DNA from: CAZPEV01 sp964585635
GTDB taxonomy: Bacteria > Zixibacteria > MSB-5A5 > GN15 > JAAZOE01
NCBI GenBank assembly: GCA_964585635.1
Contig: CAZPEV010000111.1
Coordinates: 1-11,323, forward strand
Length of the DNA stretch: 11,323 nt
Reading direction: 5' to 3'
A program made the position numbers and the translations under genes. Below are positions 1 through 8,300 of this stretch, piece after piece (positions within the stretch are counted from its first letter, which is position 1; every line of letters starts with the position of its first letter). The notes below the pieces were generated by a model that was not told the DNA's origin, ran no database searches, and saw nothing but the letters and a program-made list of their open reading frames with translations.

Positions 1-915
1 TCCCGGGGGATGGAGCAGCTGCGGGAGATGATCGCGAAGGCGGCGGCTGTCGACGCGACCATTTTGATTTCCGGCGAGACCGGGACCGGCAAGGAACTGG
101 TGGCTCACCATATCCATTATGCTTCGCGCCGCAAAGTGGAACCGCTGGTCAAGGTCAATTGTCCGGCGATACCGGAGACCCTCTTTGAATCGGAGGTATT
201 CGGGCATGTCCGGGGGGCGTTCACCGGAGCCCACAAAGACCGGCAGGGCCGGTTCGAGAAGGCCCACGGCGGGACCATCTTTTTAGACGAAATCGGCGAT
301 TTGCCGCCGGCGATGCAGAGCAAGCTGCTGCGGGTTATCGAGACCGGAGAGTTTGAGAAAGTCGGCTCGGACAAGACGATTACCGTCGACTGCCGGGTGA
401 TCGCCGCCACCAATCGGAATCTGGCCGAGATGGTCACCGGGGGGGGCTTTCGGGAGGACCTGTACTATCGCCTCAAGGTCGTTACCATCGAGGCGCCGCC
501 GCTGCGAGGCCGGGTCGAGGACGTCCCGGTTCTGTTGGAGCATTTCTGGGAGGAGCTGGATGCCGGAGGACAATATCGCCTGACGCCGGAAGCCGCCGGA
601 CAGCTCGCGGCCTGTGATTGGCCGGGCAACGTCAGGCAGTTGAAAAGTCTGGCCCAGCAGGTCGCGTTCGCCTGCCAGCCGGGGGAGATCGGCCCGACCG
701 TTATCGCTCGAATCCTTTTCGGGTCGGTGCCTGATGCGGCGAGGGAAGCGGAGGCGGGTGAGAACATGCTGGCTGCGGCGGTCCGTCAATTTGAGACCGG
801 CTACCTGTTGCGGCTGTACCATCAACATAGCGGCAATATCGCGGCCATGGCGCGCCAATTGAACATGGATCGCGGCAACCTTTCAAGAAAGCTCCGGCAG
901 CTCGGAATCGTGTAG
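1..915 (+). CDS. Sigma-54-dependent activator of the NtrC family, 5'-truncated by the window edge
   Basis: The frame is open from base 1, so the N-terminus (a receiver or other sensor domain) is missing; the first visible ATG is at 10. What remains is a nearly complete AAA+ sigma-54 activation domain and a DNA-binding tail. Residues counted from the ATG at 10: Walker A GETGTGKE (22-29), the sigma-54 contact loop GAFTGA (69-74), Walker B GTIFLDEIGD (88-97), arginine-finger region FREDLYYRL (147-155), sensor II WPGNVRQL (204-211), and a Fis-type helix-turn-helix at about 274-299. All key motifs are intact, so it should hydrolyse ATP to remodel sigma-54 RNA polymerase. Family knowledge suggests it is a response regulator, but the receiver is not visible. 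The histidine kinase at 3596 is a plausible partner. Its own targets may include the gene at 1057, where an imperfect sigma-54-like promoter is seen. Confidence 0.95.
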   Translation, partial: SRGMEQLREMIAKAAAVDATILISGETGTGKELVAHHIHYASRRKVEPLVKVNCPAIPETLFESEVFGHVRGAFTGAHKDRQGRFEKAHGGTIFLDEIGDLPPAMQSKLLRVIETGEFEKVGSDKTITVDCRVIAATNRNLAEMVTGGGFREDLYYRLKVVTIEAPPLRGRVEDVPVLLEHFWEELDAGGQYRLTPEAAGQLAACDWPGNVRQLKSLAQQVAFACQPGEIGPTVIARILFGSVPDAAREAEAGENMLAAAVRQFETGYLLRLYHQHSGNIAAMARQLNMDRGNLSRKLRQLGIV

Positions 916-920
916 ATTGG

Positions 921-947
921 ACACGCTCGCGGCGGCCGCTTCCGTGT
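921..947. other. Stem-loop just after the sigma-54 activator gene
   Basis: ACACG (921-925) pairs with CGTGT (943-947), and GCGG (929-932) pairs with CCGC (936-939) around a CGG loop, with a 3x3 internal loop between. It begins 6 nt after the stop codon, where a terminator is expected. On the + strand it is followed by AAAAAA rather than a T-run, so it is not a textbook intrinsic terminator. It could slow or stabilise the 3' end of the transcript. The structure is seen; the function is inferred. Confidence 0.35.
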
Positions 948-968
948 AAAAAAGTTCTATACAAGGGT

Positions 969-991
969 CCAAGATAGTGGTACTATCATGG
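969..991. promoter_or_regulatory. Inverted repeat, candidate activator or operator site
   Basis: Two 10-bp arms (CCAAGATAGT and ACTATCATGG) match as inverted repeats with one mismatch around a GGT centre; the inner 6 bp (GATAGT/ACTATC) are perfect. It is AT-rich compared with its surroundings and has no T-run, so a protein-binding site is more likely than a terminator. It lies in the 141-bp gap between the sigma-54 activator gene and the barrel gene, about 20-40 bp upstream of the sigma-54-like element at 1011. That is closer than most activator sites, so a repressor or another regulator is equally possible. Confidence 0.45.
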
Positions 992-1010
992 ATGTCAGCG
1001 TCTTGCGGGT

Positions 1011-1027
1011 TCGGCACGGCGTTTGAT
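1011..1027 (+). promoter_or_regulatory. Imperfect sigma-54-type promoter for the barrel gene
   Basis: TCGGCACGGCGTTTGAT matches the sigma-54 consensus YTGGCACGRNNNTTGCW except at two positions. The -24 GG is present (1013-1014), but the -12 GC is GA (1025-1026), with the correct 10-bp spacing. A start near 1037 would give a leader of about 20 nt containing the ribosome site. Location directly behind a sigma-54 activator gene supports it. The mismatch at the -12 GC, normally highly conserved, argues against it. No good sigma-70 promoter was seen in the gap. Confidence 0.35.
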
Positions 1028-1056
1028 TATATATCCCGCAAACGGAGGATAAAGCC

Positions 1057-2826
1057 ATGGTGACTTACAGGCAGATGATCCCAATCGCAGCTCTGGTAAT
1101 CGCGGCGATGACCGGGGTGGCGGGTGCCGCCGCCGACGGAAATTTCCAGTACGATGCGAATAACCTCGATACCCCGCTGGTCGTGCTGGAGATCGGCAAA
1201 GAGGAGTGGACGGTCACGGCCTATATCGGAGGCCAGGCCCAGGTATCGACCTATTCTGCGGCCGAGGTGAAGCTGACCGACCGAACGCTGTCCATAGGGA
1301 AGGATCTGTCCCTGAACGACGAGGGGATTCACCTGCCGGGTAGGGATATACCGGCCGACCAGATCGGTGAGATTCGGGTCGAGTCGGATAGCGGCGCGTA
1401 TCTGACGGCGTTGTCGTTCATGCCGGCCGGCCCCAGTCGTCCATCGGGGCGTCTCAAACGGAAGGCGGATCGGATATCCTATTGGAGTTCGGTTGCGGTC
1501 GAGCGAGGGGAATTTATCCGCGGATCGGTGGTGGCCTTTTTCGGCGACATCGACGTGCATGGGGAAGTCAACCTGGATGTGGTAGCAGTCAACGGCGACG
1601 TTCATGTCTGGCCGGGCGCGGTGGTGCGAGGTGATATCATCGCCCTCAACGGCGCCATCAAGCTGGATCCGGAAGGCTCCGTCTATGGCACGGTGCGGTC
1701 ATCCAAAGGGGAAGCCACGGCGCGGCGGCACCGATCGCGACGCTGGAAGGAGCGGGAGGGAGTGGTAGAGGTCGGCGGTGAGTTTTGCTATAACCGGGTC
1801 GATGGTGCGGCTTTGATGGCCGGTCTGGAATTCGATCCGCCCGATTCGATCCTTCCCGCCTTTGAGGTGATGGGCGGATATGCCTTCGCCTCGAAGCGGG
1901 GCCGGTATACGGTGGGCTTGACGCAAACGCTGCTGCGCGGGAAAGTGCCGATTCAGATGGGCGGCAAGGTCTTTCGCTTGCTCAAATCGGATGATGACAA
2001 GATCATCGGCAACACCGAGAATTCCATCTTCGCCTTGCTGGTCAATGAGGATTGGAAGGATTATTATGAGGCCGAAGGGGCCTATGGCTTTGTGCGGGTT
2101 AATTTCCTGCGCTGGAACACGCTGGAGGTTGGGTACCTGACCGAACATCAGAATTGGCTGAACGCTCATCCCAAGTTATGGTCGCTGTTTGGCGGGAGAG
2201 ATTTTCGGGGAAATTTTTCCTCAGTGCCGTATTCCTTTCTTTCGGCCCGTCGTTCCGATTTCGACGACCGCCTTCTAACCAGCTTCAATCTACGGCTGAC
2301 GGTCGATTCGCGCGACGACGAGAAGAATCCCAAGCGGGGTTGGTATGGATACCTGGCTTACGAAAATTCCCCGGGGAAATGGAACGGAGAGTTTGATTTC
2401 AACCGGTTTGAGGCACATGTGCAGCGATATCAGCCGCTCTCGCGTTATCTGTCGCTTCGCCTGGCGGCCTCGTACGGCCATGCCGCCGGCGGCGCCATTC
2501 CGCTTAACCGCTACTTCTTCCTGGGGGGATTGGGGACGATTCACGGTTATCGGCATAAGGAGTTTATCGGAACCGAGTACATGCAGGTAAGCGGCGAATA
2601 TAGCTTTCGTATTCCACACTCGGGGGTCTTGCCGTTCGTACAATATGACGGCGGCAAAATCATGGACGGCTGGGTGGCAGGCGACAAGGCCTGGTACAGC
2701 TCGGTCGGCCTCGGGATAGCCTTTGAGCCGAGCTTTAGGATATTCGTCGCCAAGCGATTGGATAAGGCGGACGAGAATCCCATCATCTATGCCCGCTTTT
2801 CGGCCGTGACGACCGCGGCCTTTTGA
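1057..2826 (+). CDS. Exported Omp85/BamA-like outer-membrane barrel protein with bactofilin-like repeat segment
   Basis: The product is 589 aa. The start ATG has a good ribosome site (GGAGGA, 1044-1049, 7 nt away). Residues 1-26 form a signal peptide, probably cleaved after an AGA/AAA segment near 22-26. Residues about 155-215 show short repeats (GSVVAFFGDIDVHGEV, DVVAVNGDVHVWPGAVVRGDI, IIALNGAIKLDPEGSVYGTV), the G-x-V-x-G rhythm of bactofilin-type beta-helices. The C-terminal half has the bacterial surface-antigen signature: DSRDDEKNPKRGWY (417-430), then LGGLGTIHGYRHKEF (489-503), where Omp85 proteins usually carry RGF or RGY, and a terminal Phe. I see no POTRA repeats. Family knowledge puts Omp85-like barrels in the outer membrane, handling protein insertion, secretion or lipid traffic; the substrate here is unknown. 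The 3' neighbour starts 14 nt after the stop and is also exported. Confidence 0.85.
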   Translation: MVTYRQMIPIAALVIAAMTGVAGAAADGNFQYDANNLDTPLVVLEIGKEEWTVTAYIGGQAQVSTYSAAEVKLTDRTLSIGKDLSLNDEGIHLPGRDIPADQIGEIRVESDSGAYLTALSFMPAGPSRPSGRLKRKADRISYWSSVAVERGEFIRGSVVAFFGDIDVHGEVNLDVVAVNGDVHVWPGAVVRGDIIALNGAIKLDPEGSVYGTVRSSKGEATARRHRSRRWKEREGVVEVGGEFCYNRVDGAALMAGLEFDPPDSILPAFEVMGGYAFASKRGRYTVGLTQTLLRGKVPIQMGGKVFRLLKSDDDKIIGNTENSIFALLVNEDWKDYYEAEGAYGFVRVNFLRWNTLEVGYLTEHQNWLNAHPKLWSLFGGRDFRGNFSSVPYSFLSARRSDFDDRLLTSFNLRLTVDSRDDEKNPKRGWYGYLAYENSPGKWNGEFDFNRFEAHVQRYQPLSRYLSLRLAASYGHAAGGAIPLNRYFFLGGLGTIHGYRHKEFIGTEYMQVSGEYSFRIPHSGVLPFVQYDGGKIMDGWVAGDKAWYSSVGLGIAFEPSFRIFVAKRLDKADENPIIYARFSAVTTAAF

Positions 2827-2840
2827 CGGGCGGTGCTTTG

Positions 2841-3524
2841 ATGGGGATGGCAGCCGACGGGAAACGGCGCTGCCGGCTTGTCGGCCTGGCGGTCGTCGGG
2901 CTTTGCCTTGGGGCGTTGCCGCTGTCGGCAGCCGAGGCGGCGTTGGATTTTGACTATGATATCTTTCGGATATCCGATACGCTGGCGTTGTGGCTGGATG
3001 TCGTCCCGGTCCTGGACCAGGCCAAAATGGAAGATCTCTTGTCAGGTTTGGAAATCGCCGTGGAACTGGATATCACTCTGGAGCGGCCGCGCTTCCTGGT
3101 CGGGGCCAGAACCCTGGCCCAGCGGCATTTTTCTCTCTTAATCTCGCATCCCCTGGCGGAGGACAGCTACCGGCTTCGGATCGTCGCGGAAACGGCCGTC
3201 GAATATAAATTCAGTAATCAATTGAGCTTGTCGGATTATTTGGCGGACTCGCTGGTTTTTCGGGTCGGCCCGACGGTGGCCCTGGCGGATCGTGCAAATG
3301 TCCGACTGTCTCTGGCCATCGCGTGTAATTCGATGTCGCCCCGCTCGTTAGGTCCCGCCGACCAGACTGGCGAGGGCCTTTTACGCCATCGTCAGGGAGT
3401 CGAGGTCGGGATTTTTGATCGCCTGTTTGAGCTCTTTCGTGAGACGATCGGCTTCGGGCGAACCTCCTATCGGGTGCAATCCCCGGTGTTTGACCTCGAC
3501 CGCCTGCCGTCCGGCCCCCCCTAA
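2841..3524 (+). CDS. Exported protein of unknown function, possibly DUF4390 family
   Basis: I chose the ATG at 2841 (227 aa), 14 nt after the barrel gene's stop. The frame also allows a TTG at 2823 overlapping that stop and an ATG at 2847. From 2841 a basic start (GKRRCR) leads into a hydrophobic stretch (LVGLAVVGLCLGALPLSA) and a likely signal-peptidase site near AEA-ALDF. The mature part alternates hydrophobic and polar residues (LALWLDVVPVL, GLEIAVELDITLERPRF, SYRLRIVAETAVEYKF, RANVRLSLAIACNSM), suggesting a mostly beta, periplasmic or envelope-anchored fold. Features such as the ELDITLERPRF strand and the order of segments recall DUF4390, a family I remember beside NtrY/NtrX-type two-component genes. 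That link is tentative. It probably shares an operon with the barrel gene. Confidence 0.75.
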   Translation: MGMAADGKRRCRLVGLAVVGLCLGALPLSAAEAALDFDYDIFRISDTLALWLDVVPVLDQAKMEDLLSGLEIAVELDITLERPRFLVGARTLAQRHFSLLISHPLAEDSYRLRIVAETAVEYKFSNQLSLSDYLADSLVFRVGPTVALADRANVRLSLAIACNSMSPRSLGPADQTGEGLLRHRQGVEVGIFDRLFELFRETIGFGRTSYRVQSPVFDLDRLPSGPP

Positions 3525-3595
3525 CGGCTAAGCTTTCCTCCCCTAAGTGCCGATATTGGGTATGGTTAGAACTGCATCCTTGTGACGGAGACCAT

Positions 3596-5377
3596 ATGTC
3601 CAATCTGGCCGATGACAAGACGCGAACGCGCGACGCCTTCCCCCCCGGCAATTTTGACGCCGACGCCGGGACATCCACCGACCGGCTGCAAGTCGACAAT
3701 GTGCTGGCGGAGATGGAAAAGGCGCTGAATGATATCGTCAGCGACAACCCCCGTATTTCCCAGACCGACAGCGGTGGCGCCGCCCGTCTCGATGATCTCA
3801 AGGCGGTGCTGGAGATTTCGCTGGCCATCAACTCCACCTTGGTGCTCGATGAGATTTTGCAGGTGGTCATGCTTAAGGCAGTGGAGCTGTTGTCGGCCGA
3901 GCGGGGCTTTGTCATGCTCCTGGACGCGGAGGGCAGCCTACAGTTTAAGACCGCCCACAATATCCGGCAAGAAGAGATCACCGAGGAATCCTTTAAGATC
4001 TCGACCTCAATAGCCAATCGGGTTGCCCAGACGGGGAAGTCGGTCTATACTTCCGACGCGCAGGAAGATGAGCGCTACGCGCATCAGCAGTCGATCGTGG
4101 AATTGAATCTGCGGTCGATCATGTGCGTGCCGCTGAAGATCAAAAGCCGCGTGATCGGAATCATTTACCTGGACAATTCCTCTCAGGCCAAGCTGTTTCT
4201 CAAGTCGGACATGTATCTCTTCGAGTTGTTCGCACAACAGGCGGCCATGGCCATCCATAATGCCCAGCTGTACAGCCATCTCAGCCGCCTGAAGCGGTAC
4301 AATGAGGATATCATCGCCCAGTCCCCGGTGGGCATCATCGTAATCGACCCCGATTACCACCTCGTGACCATCAACGACGCCAGCCTGGCGATTTTTCAGG
4401 TCAATAAATCCGACCTGAAGCCGGCCGGCGACGGCGAACGGCAAAGGCGTTTCACGGATCTGGTTCCCGAAAATCACTGGCCCGGCTGGCAGAAGATGAT
4501 TGCCACCGTGCTAACCGCCGGCGAGGATTTCCGCGAGGATCGCTATTTCCACAATACCGGGTACGAGGAAAAGGTGCTTTCGATCAAGATCTCGCCGACC
4601 GGCAGTCTTCCCGGCGGCCGGACCGGGGCGATCATGGTGATTGAGGATATCACCGAGAAGGTGATTTTGGAGAAATACGTCATTCTCTCGGAGAAGCTGG
4701 TGGCCAAGGGGGAAATGGCGGCCTCCATCGGGCACGAATTGAACAACTACCTGACGATTATCTCCAATAACGCCGAACTGATGCAGCTCAACATCGACCG
4801 CAACGCCTTTGACCGGGCCAAGCAGAACAGCAGCCAGGTGATCGAGAACATCGGCAAGATGAAGCGGTTTACCGATGGGCTGATGGATTACTCCAAGCTG
4901 GAAATCGAAATGGTCAGCTATGATATCCGTCATCTGGTGGAGAATCTGCTTTTCTCCCTGAAGCCGCAGCGCAAGTTTCGGGGGGTGGCGATCGAGCTGT
5001 CGACCGCGCCCGATCTGCCGGAGATTCACATCGACGTCGGGCAAATTCAGCAGGTCCTGCTTAATCTGCTCAACAATGCCGTCGACGCCATGGAGCAGGT
5101 CGACAGCCCCAAGATCATCATCGTCTGCACGTTCGACAGCGATCAGGATATGATGGTCATCACGGTCACCGACAACGGCCAGGGCATGTCGGAGGAAGTG
5201 CGCCAGAAGCTGTTTCAGCCCCACTTTACGACCAAGAAGGGAGGGCATGGCCTGGGATTGGCCAACTCCCGGAAGATAATTCATAACCACGGCGGCGACA
5301 TTCACGTGCAATCGCTGGAAGGTGAAGGAACCACCTTTACCATCGCATTGCCCCGCAGCAGGGACAAGACAGAGTAA
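3596..5377 (+). CDS. Soluble GAF-PAS sensor histidine kinase
   Basis: The product is 593 aa, starting at an ATG with GGAG (3587-3590) five nt upstream. Domains in order: a polar N-terminus (1-65); a GAF domain (about 66-225) starting with LEISLAINSTLVLDEILQ; a PAS domain (about 231-352); a HisKA dimerisation helix pair with the phospho-acceptor His380 in SIGHELNNYL; and a HATPase_c domain with N box (LLNLLNNAVDAM, 489-499 region), G1 (DNGQGM, 526-531), F box (FQPHFTTK, 540-547) and G2 (GGHGLGLA, 549-556). There is no signal peptide or membrane segment, so it senses a cytoplasmic cue through GAF or PAS; the ligand is unknown. The NtrB/NtrY-like transmitter suits partnership with the NtrC-type protein at 1-915. 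Its stop codon directly abuts the next gene's GTG, so the two kinases are probably made together. Confidence 0.95.
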   Translation: MSNLADDKTRTRDAFPPGNFDADAGTSTDRLQVDNVLAEMEKALNDIVSDNPRISQTDSGGAARLDDLKAVLEISLAINSTLVLDEILQVVMLKAVELLSAERGFVMLLDAEGSLQFKTAHNIRQEEITEESFKISTSIANRVAQTGKSVYTSDAQEDERYAHQQSIVELNLRSIMCVPLKIKSRVIGIIYLDNSSQAKLFLKSDMYLFELFAQQAAMAIHNAQLYSHLSRLKRYNEDIIAQSPVGIIVIDPDYHLVTINDASLAIFQVNKSDLKPAGDGERQRRFTDLVPENHWPGWQKMIATVLTAGEDFREDRYFHNTGYEEKVLSIKISPTGSLPGGRTGAIMVIEDITEKVILEKYVILSEKLVAKGEMAASIGHELNNYLTIISNNAELMQLNIDRNAFDRAKQNSSQVIENIGKMKRFTDGLMDYSKLEIEMVSYDIRHLVENLLFSLKPQRKFRGVAIELSTAPDLPEIHIDVGQIQQVLLNLLNNAVDAMEQVDSPKIIIVCTFDSDQDMMVITVTDNGQGMSEEVRQKLFQPHFTTKKGGHGLGLANSRKIIHNHGGDIHVQSLEGEGTTFTIALPRSRDKTE

Positions 5378-8300
5378 GTGACGCACGGTAAGACAAACAT
5401 CATTTCCGAAGAATATGAAATCATAGATCCCATCGGGACGGGAGGGACGGCGGACGTCTATCTTGCCCGCCGCCTAGGCCAGGCTCGTCCGGTCGTCGTC
5501 AAGTTGTTTGCCCCCGGGACGTCGGTCGATCTGATCCGGCGGGAGGGGGACATTGCCGGCAAGATACATTTCCCCGGATTTGTCCGAGTGATGCGCACCG
5601 GCCAGACGGCCGAGGGTCGGGCCTTTCTGCAATTGGAATGGTGTGAAGGGACGACGCTGGAGCCATTGGCCGGCCGCCTGTCCGAGGCCAAGTTGCTGTC
5701 GCTCCTTTCGGCGATCAGCGCCTCGCTGTTCGTCCTGCACCGGGCCGGTTATAGCCATAACGATGTCAAACCAGCCAATATCTTCTGCCCGGTCGGCATG
5801 GCGGCGGCCGACTATCCGATCGAGCGACTGTATTATGTGAAGCTGTCGGACTTTTCATTGGCTCGTCGTCTCGCGGGCGAGGAGACCGATACGGTCACCG
5901 GCACGGTCGGGTATATGTCTCCGGAAATGATTCTGAAGCATAAGATTGCGCCGGCCTCCGATCTCTTCTCGCTGGGTGTGGTAGCCTACTTTCTGGCCTG
6001 CGGGCGAATGCCGTTCGGGTCATCGGCCGACGATCCACTGGAGATCAACGCCCAGATTACCGAGGGGGAGCGGCCGCCTCTCAGCGGTCCCGCGACGGAC
6101 TTTTCCGCCGCGACGGCGGCCGTGATCGATGATCTACTCTCAATTGAACCGGGTCGTCGCCCGGCGACCGCCGTCGATTTAATGGAGCGGCTGGCAGCGG
6201 CGGGATCACCTTATCCCGCCGATCGGGCGGTGCGGCCCAAACATCTTATGGCCGCCGCCGGCGCCGGGGGGAGCATATCCCCGGCGGCCGTCTTCGGTGA
6301 GGGCAGCTTTTCACCGCCGCAGGAGGCCTTCATTCAGCGCGCGACCGGCCATGATTTTGGAGTGGTGCGCCTTCTGTTGGAGCATAACTTTAATGCCGGG
6401 CGATTCACCCGCCAAGGGTCGTGTTGGAAATGGTGCGGCGAAGGGACGGAAGCGATCGACTGGCCGCCCAGGTTGGATCGGTTCGCCCTGCGGCCACTGC
6501 GCCGCGCGCCGCTCTCTTTGATGCGGCTGGCCCTGGCCATGTCATTGTTGGGTGAGCAGGCCGGGGTGGAGAGTCTGACCGAGAATGCTATCCCTGATTA
6601 TGCCTCCGCCGTGGACCGGTGGCGCCATATCCCCGCCGAACGGATTCCGTCGCTTCTGCACTCGCTTGAGCGAGTCATGTCGGCCGGGTCGCGCCGGATT
6701 CTGGCTTCCCGCCTGGCAGCGCCTCTTGTCAGCGCCCCGGCCGGTCTGGTGGGGAGATTACATCTAATGGCTGGGCATTACCCCGACGCGATCCGGGATC
6801 TGAGCGCGGCCGCCGAAGAAGCTCTGGCCAACCACACCCATGACGAGGCCCTGGCTTGGCTCAATCTGGCTCGCATGGCGGCGGTGAAATTGGCCGACCC
6901 CGTCCAGGAAGCAGAAATCGCACTGAAGATCGCTCGCCTCTGCAAGGATCTGGGTCAGATGCAGGATGCCCACCGTTTGTATAAAGAGGTCATCGACCTG
7001 GCGGAGTCGCACGGTCCGGAAAGCCTCCTGGCGCAGGCTTGCAAGGAATTGGGCGACGTGTACAAAGCGATGGCCGACTATCATGCCGGGATCGACATTC
7101 TGCGCAGGGCGTTGGACATTTGTCGCCGACTGGACGATTCCCTGGGAGTCTCGCATACGCTGAACAATCTGGGCAACATCTCCTGGGTGGCCGGCAATCT
7201 CGATCAGGCCCGCGATTATTACCTGCAGGCGCTCGAGATTCAAACCCAATTGCAGTCGGACAAGGATATCGCTTCGACCCTTAACAACATCGGCACGATT
7301 TACGCCGTCCAGGCGCGGTTTGACGATGCCATTGCCAATTTCAAGCGATCGCTGGAGATGACCGAACGTCTGGGGAATCTGGCCGAAATCGCCCGCAGCC
7401 ATAACAACCTCGGCGTGGTCAGTCATATGGCCGGGATGACGGCGTCGGCCGCGGACGCCTTTCAGTGCTCGCTGTCGTACAACCGGCGGATCGGCGCCCA
7501 GACCGAGGTCTTATTGAATATCGAAAATCTGGCGGAAGCGATGATACAGGCGGGTCGTCTCAGCAGCGCGCTGCAATATCTAAAGGAAGGAGATGACCTG
7601 GCCGGACGGCTCGGCAACGAGTCGCATCAGAGTACGGTTCTGCAGTTGACCGGCCAACTCCTGCGGCGGATGGGATATTATGGCGACGCCGAAGACAAAC
7701 TGACTAAGGCGCTGGATCTGGCTGACCGAAAAGACAACCGCTCGGTGCAATTATCATGCTACCTAAATCTCGCCCGTCTTCACGTGTCGCTTCGGGAATA
7801 TGAATCGGCGGCGCCGTACATGATGAAGGCGCAGGCGGCGGCCGAGGCGCTGGGGGACAAGGGAGCCCTGTTTCATATTGCCTTGCTGCGCCTGACTCTG
7901 ACCGGCGAGAGGCAATATCTGGCGCAGGCCGAACGGCTGCTGGGCGATGTGCATAATCCGCGTGAGGCGGCGTATTTGTCGTTGACAATCCTTGAGCACC
8001 ATAATCGGGCCGGCTTGAGAGATATTGAGGGTGATACGTTGGCGCGCGCGACGGAGTTCTTCTCCGGGGAAAACGAGGATATCGAACAGGCGCGATTCTA
8101 CCTGGCCATGGGCCGGCGCGCCCTGTTGCGTGATGAGCCGGCCATGGCTCTCGACCAGGGACGAAAGGCGCAGAGTGCGGCGGTGGCGCTTGGCTTGCTG
8201 CCGGAGCAGTGGCAGGCGGCAGCCCTTCTTTCCGACGTCGCCTTTGCGCGCGACGATGTCGAGGGGTCATTCCGCGCGGCCCAGCAGGCGCTGGAAATCC

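Noticed and set aside
4511..5386. A 291-codon - strand frame opposite the histidine kinase
   Set aside because: It is antisense to a well-defined kinase domain and shows no motif or ribosome site.
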